Below are positions 9,311-19,099 of a DNA stretch of 64,000 nt, piece by piece. Numbering within the stretch: position 1 is the first letter of the stretch; each line of letters starts with the position of its first letter. A program made the position numbers and the translations under genes. Under the pieces are notes generated by a model. It made no database searches, was not told where the DNA came from, and saw only the letters and a list, made by a program, of their open reading frames with translations. The stretch spans positions 124,001-188,000 of the forward strand of contig NZ_SWKN01000006.1 in NCBI RefSeq assembly GCF_005871185.1. The letters are read 5' to 3'. The DNA is from Limnobacter alexandrii (GTDB taxonomy: Bacteria; Pseudomonadota; Gammaproteobacteria; Burkholderiales; Burkholderiaceae_B).

Positions 9311-9327
9311 TTGGCACGCGCTTTGCT
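9311..9327 (+). promoter_or_regulatory. Sigma-54 (-24/-12) promoter upstream of kdsD
   Basis: TTGGCACGCGCTTTGCT matches the sigma-54 consensus TGGCACG-N4-TTGCW. The invariant GG is at 9313-9314 and the invariant GC at 9325-9326, separated by exactly 10 bases as required. Transcription would start near 9338, about 50 bases before the kdsD start. A TATACT sequence (9327-9332) overlaps the 3' end and could be a sigma-70 -10 element, but no -35 stands at the right distance. The downstream gene block includes rpoN, which encodes sigma-54. Confidence 0.65.
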
Positions 9328-9390
9328 ATACTGCCCTGAAAAGAGCACAGCCTCAAGCACCTTTGTGGCTTAAGTCTATCAGGGTCCACC

Positions 9391-10383
9391 ATGTCAACAA
9401 CACCGTCAAATAATGACAAGCACGATTTTCTGGCCATGGCCAGAGAAGCGCTGGCCATTGAAGCCCACGCAGTTTCTGCATTGTCCGAGCGCTTGAATGA
9501 CCAGTTCAGCCAAGCCACCACGGCCATATTGAACTGCAAGGGCCGGGTCATTTTGATTGGCGTGGGCAAGTCGGGCCTGATTGCAAAAAAAATCGCAGCC
9601 ACCTTTGCCAGTACAGGCACCCCCTCTTTTTTCGTTCATGCCACCGAAGCCTCCCATGGCGACTTGGGCATGATCACCCAAGAAGACGTGGTGATTGCCC
9701 TGTCCAATTCGGGCAACACCGAAGAACTGGTGGCTGTGCTGCCGGCCATTGCACGCCGGGGCGCAAAAATAGTTGCCATGACCGGCAAACTCGACTCTGC
9801 ACTGGCCCGCCAGGCCGATTTGGTACTGGATTGCGGCGTTGAAAAAGAAGCCTGCCCCCTGAACCTAGCCCCAACAGCGAGCACAACAGCTGCTTTGGCC
9901 TTGGGCGACGCCCTTGCGGTGGTGGTTTTGAAAGCAAGGGGCTTCAGCGAAGAAGACTTCGCCTTGTCCCACCCGGGCGGCAGCCTTGGGCGCAAACTGC
10001 TGACCCATGTCAGTGATGTCATGCGCAAAGGCGACCGAATCCCCACAGTACCGCCCTCGGCCAGCATTTCCAACGCCATTCTGGAAATTACCAAAAAGGG
10101 CTTGGGCATGACTGCGGTTGTGGGTGGCAACAACAAATTGTTGGGCGTTTTTACCGACGGCGATTTGCGTCGCCTGATCGAACAAGGGCTTGATTTGCGG
10201 GGCTTGCTGGTCAGCGAGGTCATGAACAGCGCGCCAAAATGCATTTCGCCCGACAAGCTTGCCGTGGAGGCTGTTCGAATGATGGAAGTCAGTCACATTA
10301 GTCAAGTGGTGGTCACCGACGAGCAAGGGCATATTGTCGGCGCCCTGAATTTCCATGACCTGTTTGAAGCCAAGGTGGTGTGA
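9391..10383 (+). CDS. kdsD: D-arabinose-5-phosphate isomerase
   Basis: 330 residues. The enzyme converts D-ribulose 5-phosphate to D-arabinose 5-phosphate, the first step of Kdo synthesis for LPS. An N-terminal SIS sugar-isomerase domain (GVGKSGLIAKKIA near 51-63, HATEASHGDLG near 83-93, ALSNSGNTEE near 103-112) is followed by two CBS domains (from about residue 210; GVFTDGDLRRL, HISQVVVTDEQG). Length matches KdsD/KpsF (about 320-330). The gene starts a tightly overlapping series with kdsC and lptCAB, all acting in LPS biogenesis. Confidence 0.95.
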   Translation: MSTTPSNNDKHDFLAMAREALAIEAHAVSALSERLNDQFSQATTAILNCKGRVILIGVGKSGLIAKKIAATFASTGTPSFFVHATEASHGDLGMITQEDVVIALSNSGNTEELVAVLPAIARRGAKIVAMTGKLDSALARQADLVLDCGVEKEACPLNLAPTASTTAALALGDALAVVVLKARGFSEEDFALSHPGGSLGRKLLTHVSDVMRKGDRIPTVPPSASISNAILEITKKGLGMTAVVGGNNKLLGVFTDGDLRRLIEQGLDLRGLLVSEVMNSAPKCISPDKLAVEAVRMMEVSHISQVVVTDEQGHIVGALNFHDLFEAKVV

Positions 10384-10922
10384 TGGATCAATTTGCCGAG
10401 CGCCAACCCACCGCAGCCCAAGCCGCAGCGCAAATCAAACTGATGGGTTTTGATGTGGATGGAACCCTGACCGATGGTGGCCTGTACTTTGGCAATGAAG
10501 GTGAGGTCATGAAACGCTTTAGCGTGTTCGATGGCCAAGGCCTTCGATTGCTGATGGACCACGGCATCAAGGTGATCTGGATTACCGCGCGCTCAAGCAC
10601 CATTGTTGAAAAACGCGCCAAAGACCTTGGCATTTACCAACTGGTTCAAGGCTGTAAAACCAAGTTGCAGGCCTACGATGAAATTCGCCAATTGCTGGGC
10701 CTGGACTGGAGCGAGTGCGGCTTTTTCGGTGACGACTGGCCCGATTATCCCGTGCTTCAACAAGTTGCCCTGGCGGCCACCACCCAACACTCCCCTGCTG
10801 CCATGAAGAATGCAGCCAACTGGATCAACACGCGCCCGCCTGGCGATGGCGCCGCCCGCGAATTGTGCGATTTTATTTTGAGCCATCAGGCTGGCTATCA
10901 AAACCCGTGGGAAGCATCGTGA
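10383..10922 (+). CDS. kdsC: 3-deoxy-D-manno-octulosonate 8-phosphate phosphatase
   Basis: 179 residues from ATG 10383; a GTG at 10380 would add one residue, and both overlap the kdsD stop. HAD-family motif I is DVDGTLTDGG near residues 22-31, with the catalytic Asp pair; motif II is WITARSS and motif IV is FGDDWPDYPV, all standard for KdsC. The enzyme releases phosphate from Kdo 8-phosphate to give Kdo. The distal end overlaps lptC. Confidence 0.95.
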   Translation: MDQFAERQPTAAQAAAQIKLMGFDVDGTLTDGGLYFGNEGEVMKRFSVFDGQGLRLLMDHGIKVIWITARSSTIVEKRAKDLGIYQLVQGCKTKLQAYDEIRQLLGLDWSECGFFGDDWPDYPVLQQVALAATTQHSPAAMKNAANWINTRPPGDGAARELCDFILSHQAGYQNPWEAS

Positions 10923-11506
10923 AACCGGTGAGTGCTTTTTTCAATCTGATTTCGCAGTTCATTCCGCTGCTGCTCACATTTGTGCTGGCAGCAAGCTCGT
11001 ATTGGTTCGCAATTCAATCCGAACTCAGCCTGTTCAGTGCGAGCGGAAAAAGCGACCCCACCAGCAGCGACTATTACCTGCGCAATTTCTCGGTACAAAG
11101 CCATGATTTGGGCGAGAACAAATATTCCATCATTCGCAGCTCGGCGGCCGAACACATTCCTCAAGGCAATGTCTGGAATATTACCGAGCCCGAACTTGAA
11201 CAATTTGAAACCGGCAATGGCATGGTGAAAGGCAATGCCCAGAAAGGCGTTTACCTGCTCGACACGGACGAAATTTTCCTGCGCGACAATGTTGTGGTGA
11301 CCAGTCAAAACGAAGGGCTGTTGACCACCATGAAATCGGAGGAAATTCGAATCGACAACATCACCAACGAAATTTCGACCGACAAGAATGTGCTGGTCAC
11401 CCGCCCAGGCCAGCGGTTTGAGGCCCAGGGTGCCACGCTGAACAACGACACTGGTGAATTGACGGCCCAAGGGTCTGTCAAGTTTCGCCTAGAGGCAACA
11501 CGATGA
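10919..11506 (+). CDS. lptC: LPS export ABC transporter periplasmic protein LptC
   Basis: 195 residues from GTG 10919, overlapping the kdsC stop as GTGA. LptC is a bitopic inner-membrane protein that takes LPS from LptBFG and passes it to LptA. One N-terminal membrane helix is visible (LISQFIPLLLTFVLAASSYW, about residues 9-28), followed by a beta-jellyroll region (GVYLLDTDEIFLRDNVVVTS). It sits between kdsC and lptA, the usual order. The codon-10865 start that would extend the frame lies inside kdsC and is unlikely. Confidence 0.93.
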   Translation: MKPVSAFFNLISQFIPLLLTFVLAASSYWFAIQSELSLFSASGKSDPTSSDYYLRNFSVQSHDLGENKYSIIRSSAAEHIPQGNVWNITEPELEQFETGNGMVKGNAQKGVYLLDTDEIFLRDNVVVTSQNEGLLTTMKSEEIRIDNITNEISTDKNVLVTRPGQRFEAQGATLNNDTGELTAQGSVKFRLEATR

Positions 11507-12045
11507 AACGCTCCAACTGGATTTCTATTGCACTGGCTGCGCCCACCCTGGCTTTTGGAATTGGCGTGTACGCGCTTGAGGCGGACAAACGGCAACCCAC
11601 CACCATTGATGCCAACCAGATGACTTACAACGAGAAGTCCAATGTGAATGTATTCACTGGCAATGTGCTGTTAACGCGCGGAAGCCTCGTAATTCGGGGC
11701 GACAAACTGACGCTGACCGAACGCAGCGACGGCACCCAGTTCGCCACGGTGGAAGGAAAACCAGCCCGCTTCAAGCAGCAACGCGATTCCGAGAAACCCA
11801 ATGAAGTGTTGTTGATCAACGGCACAGGAAACACAATTGAATTCGACGGCAACAAATCGGTTGTGACACTGACCGGCGCCGCGAGCATTCAGAAAAGCAC
11901 CAATGGCCAACTGACCGAGTCCATTTCGGGCAGCAAAATTACGTACGAACAGAACACGGAATTCCTGAATGTGGTGGGTTCACCCAACAGCAGCGGATCC
12001 TCTCGCGTGCAGGCAGTCATCAAACCCAAAGGGGAGAGCAAGTGA
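11503..12045 (+). CDS. lptA: LPS transport periplasmic bridge protein LptA
   Basis: 180 residues. A signal peptide at about residues 1-25 ends in GVYALEA. The rest is an OstA-type jellyroll ([48 protein letters not shown]). LptA oligomers bridge the periplasm between LptC and LptD. The start overlaps the lptC stop (ATGA) and the stop overlaps the lptB start. Confidence 0.94.
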   Translation: MKRSNWISIALAAPTLAFGIGVYALEADKRQPTTIDANQMTYNEKSNVNVFTGNVLLTRGSLVIRGDKLTLTERSDGTQFATVEGKPARFKQQRDSEKPNEVLLINGTGNTIEFDGNKSVVTLTGAASIQKSTNGQLTESISGSKITYEQNTEFLNVVGSPNSSGSSRVQAVIKPKGESK

Positions 12046-12797
12046 GCAACACCCCTGCACACACCTTGACAGGCCAAGGTCGCCTTCAAGCACTAAGCCT
12101 GCGCAAAGCCTACCGCAGCAAACGCGTCATTGAAGATGTTTCTTTGCATGTGGACACCGGTGAAGTGGTGGGCCTGCTAGGCCCCAACGGTGCTGGTAAA
12201 ACCACCTGCTTTTACATGATTGTGGGTTTGGTGAGTGCCGATGAAGGCAATATTTGCCTGGAAGGCAATGACATCACCTTGCAACCCATTCACGAACGCG
12301 CCCGGGCGGGACTGTCCTATCTTCCCCAAGAGGCATCGGTGTTTCGCAAGCTGACCGTGGAAGAAAACATTCGCGCCGTGCTTGAAATTAATCCACCCAA
12401 AGACAAAACGGTGGACCAAGCAGTCGAAGACCTGCTCAACGACCTGCAAATTTCACACATTCGAACCTCACTGGCTGCATCCCTGTCGGGTGGCGAACGT
12501 CGCCGTCTTGAAATTGCCCGCGCACTGGGCAGCCAACCCCGCTTTATTTTGCTAGACGAGCCCTTCGCAGGCGTCGACCCAATCGCAGTGCTGGAAATTC
12601 AACGCATTGTGGCCTTTCTGAAATCGAAGGGCATTGGTGTGTTGATCACCGATCACAATGTGCGTGAAACACTGGGCATTTGCGATCGCGCCTACATTAT
12701 CAGCGCGGGCCGTGTGCTGGCCTCGGGCAGCCCAGACCAAATTGTGAAGAACGACGATGTACGCCGTGTGTACCTCGGCGAACATTTCCGGATGTAA
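12042..12797 (+). CDS. lptB: LPS export ABC transporter ATP-binding protein LptB
   Basis: 251 residues from GTG 12042. Walker [10 protein letters not shown] near residues 46-54, ABC signature [15 protein letters not shown] near 148-162, Walker [14 protein letters not shown] near 169-181, and an H-loop (ITDHN). LptB drives LPS extraction from the inner membrane together with LptF and LptG, which are not encoded in this window. The gene overlaps lptA by four bases and precedes rpoN by 12 bases. Confidence 0.96.
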   Translation: MSNTPAHTLTGQGRLQALSLRKAYRSKRVIEDVSLHVDTGEVVGLLGPNGAGKTTCFYMIVGLVSADEGNICLEGNDITLQPIHERARAGLSYLPQEASVFRKLTVEENIRAVLEINPPKDKTVDQAVEDLLNDLQISHIRTSLAASLSGGERRRLEIARALGSQPRFILLDEPFAGVDPIAVLEIQRIVAFLKSKGIGVLITDHNVRETLGICDRAYIISAGRVLASGSPDQIVKNDDVRRVYLGEHFRM

Positions 12798-12809
12798 AGC
12801 TGAAACCTC

Positions 12810-14330
12810 ATGAAACAATCCCTTCAGCTTAAAGTCTCCCAGAACCTCACGCTCACGCCGCAGCTTCAGCAATCCATTCGATTGCTGCAACTGTCCACGC
12901 TCGAGTTGCAGCAGGAAATTCAACAGGCGTTGGCCGAAAACCCGCTACTCGAACTGGCCGATGAAGAGGCCGTGGAAGGCGAACGCACCTTGAGCCTGGA
13001 CAGCAGCAACGGCGAGCTACACGAGCCACAGGGCGACAGCTTCGAAGCTGAACCGGATCCACGCAAAACCAGTGAACCCGTGAGCGACCAGCAAGCTGAG
13101 CAAGACAACCAGAGCGAAGAAATTGTTCAGCGCGAAACCATCGACTCCATTCAGGACAACTGGGAAGGCGACTGGCGTGACAACAGTGGCGCAGGTGCCG
13201 ATGGCGACGAAGAAAAACCCGGCCTGCAACTGGCCGCGCCCGACAGCAGCCTGCACCAGCACCTGATTGACCAGTTGCGAATGACACAGGCCAGTGAGCG
13301 CGACAAAAACCTGGTGCTGTGGCTAATCGACTATCTCAGCGACGATGGCTACCTGACCGTTGAACTTGAAGACCTGTGGGAAACCCTGCAAGACGAACCC
13401 GACCTGGAGTTTGAAGAACTGAGTGCAGCGCTACGCCTGCTTCAAAGTTTTGACCCGCCCGGCGTAGGCGCACGCAATGCATCCGAGTGCCTGTTGCTGC
13501 AACTGGCCCAACGACGGGACATTACCTGCCAGACAAGCCTGTACAACAACTGCCAACACATTATTCGCGACCATTTGGGTTTGCTCGCCCAGCGAGACTT
13601 CACCAAACTGAAAAAAGCGTTGAATGTGGATGAAGACACACTCAAACTTTGCCATCAAATTATTCGATCGCTCGAGCCATTCCCGGGTGCACGTTTTAGA
13701 CGCATTGACGACGACCATGTCGTGCCCGATGTCATTGTGAAAAAACTCAGTGGCCAGTGGCATGTACAGCTGAACCCCGATGTCATGCCAAAAATTCGCA
13801 TCAATGAAATGTATGCATCCATTTTGCGGTCACACCGTGGTCAAAGTGCGCAACTCAGTGCCCAGTTGCAAGAGGCTCGCTGGTTGTTAAAAAACGTTCA
13901 ACAGCGATTTGACACTATTTTACGGGTGAGCCAAGCGATCGTTGAACGCCAAATCGGCTACTTCAATCACGGCGAAATCGCAATGCAGCCCTTGGTTCTG
14001 CGTGAAATTGCCGACCTTTTGGGCCTGCATGAATCGACCGTGTCAAGGGTGACCACGCAAAAATATATGTTGACGCCCTATGGGTTGGTTGAGCTAAAGT
14101 ATTTCTTCGGAAGTCATGTTTCCACCGACTCAGGTGGTCAGGCTTCCAGCACAGCAATACGTGCACTCATCAAGCAACTGATTTCTGCGGAGGACGCCAA
14201 GCAGCCGATATCTGACAGCCAAATCGCCGACCTACTCGGTCAACAGGGCATCGTGGTCGCAAGACGCACGGTCGCTAAATACCGGGAATCACTGAAAATA
14301 CCCCCGGTGAACATGCGCAAGTCGCTTTAA
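12810..14330 (+). CDS. rpoN: RNA polymerase sigma-54 factor
   Basis: 506 residues. A Gln- and Leu-rich region I ([20 protein letters not shown]) is followed by an acidic linker (about residues 50-140, many D/E), the core-binding region, and a C-terminal DNA-binding part that ends with the RpoN box [10 protein letters not shown] near residue 485-494. Length is normal for the family. Sigma-54 directs transcription from -24/-12 promoters with enhancer-binding proteins. A matching promoter (9311-9327) lies upstream of the gene block, so rpoN may be under its own sigma factor. It is followed by hpf and the nitrogen-PTS genes, the classic order. Confidence 0.96.
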   Translation: MKQSLQLKVSQNLTLTPQLQQSIRLLQLSTLELQQEIQQALAENPLLELADEEAVEGERTLSLDSSNGELHEPQGDSFEAEPDPRKTSEPVSDQQAEQDNQSEEIVQRETIDSIQDNWEGDWRDNSGAGADGDEEKPGLQLAAPDSSLHQHLIDQLRMTQASERDKNLVLWLIDYLSDDGYLTVELEDLWETLQDEPDLEFEELSAALRLLQSFDPPGVGARNASECLLLQLAQRRDITCQTSLYNNCQHIIRDHLGLLAQRDFTKLKKALNVDEDTLKLCHQIIRSLEPFPGARFRRIDDDHVVPDVIVKKLSGQWHVQLNPDVMPKIRINEMYASILRSHRGQSAQLSAQLQEARWLLKNVQQRFDTILRVSQAIVERQIGYFNHGEIAMQPLVLREIADLLGLHESTVSRVTTQKYMLTPYGLVELKYFFGSHVSTDSGGQASSTAIRALIKQLISAEDAKQPISDSQIADLLGQQGIVVARRTVAKYRESLKIPPVNMRKSL

Positions 14331-14370
14331 AGTTAAAGCTTCCCCCCGCAGCAACGAAAGGAGATACCTT

Positions 14371-14700
14371 ATGAACTTGAACATCAATGGTCATCATCTG
14401 GAAGTTACCCCAGCAATTCGAAACTACGTCATCGAAAAACTGGATCGGGTGAAAAGGCATTTTGATCACGTCATTGATGCATCGGTGACCATCTCGGTGG
14501 TCAAGCTGGTTCAAAGGGCAGATGTTACGCTGCACGTTCGCGGCAAAGACATACACGCTGAAGCAACTCATGAAAACCTCTACGCAGCGATTGACGCGCT
14601 GGCCGACAAACTGGATCGTCAGGTATTGCGTCACAAAGACAAGCTGACCAACCACAACCACACCCCCATCAAACATCAGGTGGTCGAAGAAGCTGAATAA
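14371..14700 (+). CDS. hpf: Ribosome hibernation promoting factor (short form)
   Basis: 109 residues, the short HPF/YfiA class without the extra dimerisation domain of long HPF. It begins MNLNINGHHLEVTPAIRNYV and contains the central HVRGKDIHAEATHENLYAAI segment, typical of the S30AE fold that occupies the A and P sites of inactive ribosomes. A clear ribosome-binding site (AAAGGAGAT) precedes the ATG. A hairpin terminator follows. Confidence 0.93.
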   Translation: MNLNINGHHLEVTPAIRNYVIEKLDRVKRHFDHVIDASVTISVVKLVQRADVTLHVRGKDIHAEATHENLYAAIDALADKLDRQVLRHKDKLTNHNHTPIKHQVVEEAE

Positions 14701-14724
14701 ACCTCTGTAATTTCAGGGAAAATC

Positions 14725-14759
14725 AAAAGGCGGACTTCAATCCGCCTTTTCTGTTTTTA
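14725..14759 (+). terminator. Rho-independent terminator after hpf
   Basis: AAAAGGCGGA, a short loop, then TCCGCCTTTT, forming a 10-bp stem, followed by a T-rich tail to 14759. It separates the kdsD-to-hpf transcript from ptsN-hprK-rapZ. Confidence 0.85.
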
Positions 14760-14764
14760 TGGCG

Positions 14765-14770
14765 TATAAT
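14765..14770 (+). promoter_or_regulatory. -10 element of a probable promoter for ptsN
   Basis: A perfect TATAAT stands just after the hpf terminator and about 40 bases before the ptsN start. I see no good -35 at 16-18 bases upstream, because that interval is the terminator stem, so the strength of this promoter is uncertain. Confidence 0.5.
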
Positions 14771-14810
14771 CGGCCCCACGATTAGAAGCGGGTCTCAGGA
14801 ATCAACAGCG

Positions 14811-15281
14811 ATGAACTTGATCGCAAATCTACTTCCACCATCCAACATCTTGTTGGACACACAGGTCACCAGCAAAAAGCGCGTGTTTGAACAAGCCGGT
14901 TTGGTGTTCGAGAATAACCAAGGCATCGCAAGGTCCAAGGTGTTCGACAGCCTGTTTGCGCGTGAACGTTTGGGCTCCACTGGCCTTGGCCAGCAGGTGG
15001 CCGTGCCGCATGGCCGCATCAAGGGCCTGCGCGAACCTATTGCCTCGCTGGTGCGGGTGCAAGACCCCATTCCTTTCGATGCCCCTGACGGTCAACCCGT
15101 CAAGCTGCTCATGTTTTTGCTGGTGCCGGAAAGCGCAAACCAGCATCATCTGGATATACTGTCAGAACTGGCTCAAATGCTGTCTGACAAAGATTTCCGT
15201 GAGAAACTCATGACAGAATCCGATCCTGGCGCCACTCACCAACTGATCGCCAACTGGGAGCCCTACCAACCCGCGAGTTAA
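14811..15281 (+). CDS. ptsN: Nitrogen-PTS EIIA component
   Basis: 156 residues, a complete PTS EIIA type-2 domain. The phosphorylatable histidine is His67 in GQQVAVPHGRIKG. PtsN is phosphorylated through EI-Ntr and NPr and regulates K+ uptake and other processes; it does not transport sugar. It is followed by hprK and rapZ, an arrangement common in betaproteobacteria. No ptsH or ptsP is present in the window. Confidence 0.92.
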   Translation: MNLIANLLPPSNILLDTQVTSKKRVFEQAGLVFENNQGIARSKVFDSLFARERLGSTGLGQQVAVPHGRIKGLREPIASLVRVQDPIPFDAPDGQPVKLLMFLLVPESANQHHLDILSELAQMLSDKDFREKLMTESDPGATHQLIANWEPYQPAS

Positions 15282-15285
15282 GCCT

Positions 15286-16269
15286 GTGAAGCAACTGAAA
15301 GAACTGATCGAAGCCAACCGCAACAAACTCAAGCTTGACTGGCTGGCCGGTTTAAATGGTGGTGACCGCCACCTGGATCTTCAGTGTTTTGCATCTTCCG
15401 ATCTCGTAGGTCACCTCAACACCATTCACCCAGGCCGTATTCAGGTGTTTGGTCGTCAGGAAATCGAATACTTCGCCCGCATCAGTGACGAACGCAAAAA
15501 ACACCAAATTGACAAACTGATTGAAGGCGATCCACCTGCAATCATCGTGGCCGAGTCATTTCAGCCGCATGCCCTGTTAAAAGCCGCCTGCGACGAATCC
15601 AATATCCCCTTGCTGGCCACGCCGCTTTCTGCCGCCGAAATCATCGACTTTTTGCGCGTGTACATCAACAAATGGCTGGCCCCCACCACCATGATGCACG
15701 GCGTATTCATGGACGTACTGGGCATGGGGGTGCTTATTTGCGGCGAATCGGGCTTGGGCAAAAGCGAGCTAGGCTTGGAATTGATTTCGCGTGGGCACGG
15801 CCTGGTGGCCGACGACGTGGTTGAATTCTCACGCATGGCCCCCAACCTGATTGAAGGGCGCTGCCCGGAACTGATTCGCAACCTGATGGAAGTGCGCGGC
15901 GTGGGCCTGCTCGACATCAAGGCCATTTTTGGTGAAACCGCAGTGCGCCGCAAAATGCGACTGAAACTAATCGTTCACCTAGTGCGCAAAGCCTCGCTTG
16001 AATTGCACCAAGAACGCTTGGTGACTGAACAGCAATTCCAGGAAGTGCTGGGCTTGCCCATTCGCAAAGCCATTTTGCCAGTGGCCGCAGGCCGCAACCT
16101 GGCCGTGCTTCTGGAAGCCGCGGTGCGCAACACCATTTTGCAAATGCGAGGCATCAACACACTCGACGAGTTCATGGTGCGCCAACAAAAAGCCATGCTC
16201 AGTGAACTGGGGGGCATTGACCACCTGCAGGTGGACCCCGACACAGAAGCGGACATGGGTCATGATTAA
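15286..16269 (+). CDS. hprK: HPr kinase/phosphorylase
   Basis: 327 residues from GTG 15286, four bases after ptsN. The P-loop GESGLGKSELGLEL lies near residues 153-166 and the family signature EVRGVGLLDIKAIFGE near 204-219. The enzyme phosphorylates and dephosphorylates HPr on serine, linking the PTS to metabolic state. Length (about 310-330) is normal. The end overlaps or abuts rapZ. Confidence 0.95.
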   Translation: MKQLKELIEANRNKLKLDWLAGLNGGDRHLDLQCFASSDLVGHLNTIHPGRIQVFGRQEIEYFARISDERKKHQIDKLIEGDPPAIIVAESFQPHALLKAACDESNIPLLATPLSAAEIIDFLRVYINKWLAPTTMMHGVFMDVLGMGVLICGESGLGKSELGLELISRGHGLVADDVVEFSRMAPNLIEGRCPELIRNLMEVRGVGLLDIKAIFGETAVRRKMRLKLIVHLVRKASLELHQERLVTEQQFQEVLGLPIRKAILPVAAGRNLAVLLEAAVRNTILQMRGINTLDEFMVRQQKAMLSELGGIDHLQVDPDTEADMGHD

Positions 16270-16270
16270 C

Positions 16271-17131
16271 ATGAAAGTGGTTTTGGTCACCGGCCTTTCT
16301 GGCTCGGGTAAATCAGTTGCAATTCGCGCGCTCGAGGATTCGCACTTCTACTGTGTCGACAACCTGCCCCCCTCCTTCATACCGCAAGTCATCCAGCGGC
16401 TGTCCGCCGAAGGCATCACGCAAATTGCGATTGCGGCCGACGCCCGCACAGGGCGCGACATTGTGGATGTGCCCCAAATTGTTCAAACCCTGAAAGCCAA
16501 CGGCACCGATGTGCGCATTCTGTTTCTGGATGCCGATGATGAAACCCTGATTACCCGTTACTCGGAAAGCCGCAGACGCCACCCCATGAGCGCACGTCTG
16601 GGTGAACAAGCCACCGTGCAAGAATGCGTGGATGCGGAACGTGAAGCACTCGAGCCACTGAGAAACATTGCCAGTTGTATCGACACTTCAGCGCTACAGC
16701 CCAATGTGTTGCGAAGGTGGGTGCTTGAAACCGTGGAGGAAGAATCGGCCAAGCTTACTCTGGTGTTCGAAACCTTCGGTTTTAAAAAAGGCCTGCCCAG
16801 CGATGCCGACCTGGTGTTCGATGTGCGCTGCCTGAGCAACCCCTACTACGACAAAAACCTTCGCCCGCTGACCGGGAAAGACACGGAAGTTCAGCGCTAC
16901 ATTCAGGCCGACAATCGCAGTGACCCGCTAATCAGCGACATTGAAACCTATCTGAGAAAATGGTTGCCATCGTATCTGAATGAACAACGCAGCTATGTGA
17001 CCGTGGCCATTGGTTGCACTGGCGGGCAGCACCGCTCGGTGTATGTGGCCGAGACGCTGGCCAAGCGCTTTACCAGCGAACCCTTACCCGAGATCGAGAG
17101 TGTTTTGTTGCGGCACCGAACCCTGGGCTAG
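16271..17131 (+). CDS. rapZ: RNase adapter / nucleotide-binding protein RapZ
   Basis: 286 residues from ATG 16271; an ATG at 16262 would add MIN and overlap the hprK stop. Walker A is [11 protein letters not shown] near residues 8-18, and the C-terminal signature [14 protein letters not shown] is near 252-265, both typical of RapZ/YvcJ. In enterobacteria RapZ targets the sRNA GlmZ for cleavage to control amino-sugar synthesis; the role in betaproteobacteria is less clear. Its last 48 bases overlap the 3' end of mutY on the other strand. Confidence 0.93.
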   Translation: MKVVLVTGLSGSGKSVAIRALEDSHFYCVDNLPPSFIPQVIQRLSAEGITQIAIAADARTGRDIVDVPQIVQTLKANGTDVRILFLDADDETLITRYSESRRRHPMSARLGEQATVQECVDAEREALEPLRNIASCIDTSALQPNVLRRWVLETVEEESAKLTLVFETFGFKKGLPSDADLVFDVRCLSNPYYDKNLRPLTGKDTEVQRYIQADNRSDPLISDIETYLRKWLPSYLNEQRSYVTVAIGCTGGQHRSVYVAETLAKRFTSEPLPEIESVLLRHRTLG

Positions 17132-18205
17132 AACCCGCACCTGATCCAGCAGCTTGTGCACAATTTTGGGCACAGGCTTGTCGCCAACCGCATGGCAGCC
17201 CGGCCATACGCCAGGCACCTTCACAAGCAACACCTTGAAATGCATTTTGCGATGGGTTAATTCATGCACCAGCCAGGGCTGGTCAGGCAGCCCAGCCAAC
17301 TGCTGTTCAATCTCGGTGCTCAGCGCCTGCAAGCCGAATTGCTCAATCCAGGCAGTCGCGATACGGCTTAAATCGGCCAGGTCTGCCTGGCTACTGCAAG
17401 CCTTAAAAGGCATGGCCCACAAGCCCTGCCAAACACCTTTCTCGGTTTGAGGCTCCAACAGCAAGGCACCACGCGCATCCTCCAGAAGCAAACTGATGAA
17501 GTGCAATTCAGGCCGTGCTTTTTTGGGTTTCGGTGTGGGCCACAAACCCACCGTGCCCTTTCGCAAAGCCACACAAGTGTGCATCACGGGGCAAGCCGAG
17601 CATGCCGGGTTGCGTGGCATGCAGCAGGTGGCCCCAAGGTCCATCAAGGCCTGGTTGTAAACACCGGGCTGTTCTTTGGGCACGTTGGCCTCTGCAATGT
17701 CCCACAGGCTTTTCTTGATCGCCGTTTGTTCCGGGTAGCCCTCAATACCGTAGTACCTGCAAAACACGCGTTTCACATTGCCATCCAGAATTGGGGCCTG
17801 CACACCATAAGCCAGTGACGCAATTGCACCTGCAGTGGACTGGCCTATGCCAGGCAAACTTTCAAGCTCGGCCACGGTGCGCGGAAATTGCCCGCCAAAA
17901 CGGGCCACCACTTGTTTGGCGCAGGCGTGCAAATTGCGCGCACGGGTGTAGTAGCCCAAGCCAGCCCACAACTGCATTACATCTTGCTCCGGTGCGGCGG
18001 CCAAATCGGACACGGTGGGGTAGGCCTGCAAAAAACGGGCGTAATACGCCAGCACGGTTCTCACCTGGGTTTGTTGCAACATCACTTCGCTCAGCCACAC
18101 TTTGTAGGCATCGCCTGTGTGCTGCCAGGGCAAGGTTTGCCGGCCATGTTGCTTTTGCCAATTCACCAGTACCTGGGCAAAAGTTTCGCCTGTTAAAGGG
18201 TTCAT
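17084..18205 (-). CDS. mutY: A/G-specific adenine DNA glycosylase
   Basis: 373 residues from ATG 18205, which overlaps the mutM stop as ATGA; a longer frame up to 18283 would lie within mutM. The enzyme removes adenine mispaired with 8-oxoguanine. Visible are the catalytic Glu region ([12 protein letters not shown]), a helix-hairpin-helix ([12 protein letters not shown]), and the iron-sulphur ligands in the spacing C-x6-C-x2-C-x5-C ([17 protein letters not shown]). A NUDIX-like C-terminal domain follows. The 3' end overlaps rapZ by 48 bases in convergent orientation. mutM upstream acts in the same 8-oxoguanine repair pathway. Confidence 0.95.
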   Translation of the reverse strand: MNPLTGETFAQVLVNWQKQHGRQTLPWQHTGDAYKVWLSEVMLQQTQVRTVLAYYARFLQAYPTVSDLAAAPEQDVMQLWAGLGYYTRARNLHACAKQVVARFGGQFPRTVAELESLPGIGQSTAGAIASLAYGVQAPILDGNVKRVFCRYYGIEGYPEQTAIKKSLWDIAEANVPKEQPGVYNQALMDLGATCCMPRNPACSACPVMHTCVALRKGTVGLWPTPKPKKARPELHFISLLLEDARGALLLEPQTEKGVWQGLWAMPFKACSSQADLADLSRIATAWIEQFGLQALSTEIEQQLAGLPDQPWLVHELTHRKMHFKVLLVKVPGVWPGCHAVGDKPVPKIVHKLLDQVRVLAQGSVPQQNTLDLG

Positions 18206-19020
18206 TGCTGGCACCCGGCGCAATAAAACGTACTTCGCTGGTTCATCACTCGGCGCTTCACGGTGGCGCCGCAGCGCTTGCAAGGCTGCCCCTCGCGACC
18301 GTACACATCACAATGCAACTGAAAATGTCCCAACTCGCCGTCAATGGCCTGAAAATTACGCAGCGTTGAACCACCACGCTCAATCGCCTCGGTCAACACC
18401 GCCACAACAGCCGCATGCAACGCCTGCACATTGGCTTTGCTCAAGCGCCCCGCTGCCTTGCCAGGTCGAATTGCACTGCGAAACAGGGCCTCGCAGGCGT
18501 AAATATTGCCCACGCCCACCACCGCAAGACCGCTTAACAACAGGGCTTTGATCGGCACCTTCTTGCCGCGTGTTGCTTTAAAAAAAGCCTCGGGCGTGAA
18601 TGCAGCACTAAATGGCTCGGGCCCCAGTTTTGTAAACCGAACGAAACTGTTTTCCCAGCCTGGCGCTTTTTCAACATACTCCACACTGCCGAAGCGGCGC
18701 GGGTCGTTGTAGCGCAGCACCTTGTCGCCAAAATTCCATTCAATGTGATCGTGTTTGTCCCAGGGGGTGCTGGCGTTCACAATTTTCATGGAACCCGACA
18801 TGCCCAAATGCACCACCAACACCTGCCCACCAAAATCCATCAACATGTATTTCGAGCGGCGCTCAACACCCTGCAATATCTGCTTTACACAACTTTGCAC
18901 TTCTGCAGGCACGGGCCAGCGCAAACGCGGTTGTCGCACAGTGCAAGCCAGCAGGCGTTGCCCTGTGAAATGAAGGTCTACGCCTCTTTTGGTGATTTCT
19001 ACCTCGGGTAATTCAGGCAT
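18202..19020 (-). CDS. mutM: Formamidopyrimidine-DNA glycosylase
   Basis: 272 residues. The N-terminus PELPEVE provides the catalytic Pro2 and Glu3. The C-terminus has a zinc finger with spacing C-x2-C-x16-C-x2-C (CKRCGATVKR to CAGC). It excises 8-oxoguanine opposite cytosine and cleaves the strand. It forms a two-gene operon with mutY. Confidence 0.96.
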   Translation of the reverse strand: MPELPEVEITKRGVDLHFTGQRLLACTVRQPRLRWPVPAEVQSCVKQILQGVERRSKYMLMDFGGQVLVVHLGMSGSMKIVNASTPWDKHDHIEWNFGDKVLRYNDPRRFGSVEYVEKAPGWENSFVRFTKLGPEPFSAAFTPEAFFKATRGKKVPIKALLLSGLAVVGVGNIYACEALFRSAIRPGKAAGRLSKANVQALHAAVVAVLTEAIERGGSTLRNFQAIDGELGHFQLHCDVYGREGQPCKRCGATVKRRVMNQRSTFYCAGCQQ

Positions 19021-19099
19021 AAGCTAAAGCGCGCACGCGCATCTGTTAATGTGATAAAAATAAAAGTGGATTCACCAGTTTTTCATTGGGTTCAACAGT

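Noticed and set aside
9327-9332. TATACT as a sigma-70 -10 for kdsD
   Set aside because: No acceptable -35 stands 16-18 bases upstream; the sigma-54 match covering the same place is much better. It may still contribute.
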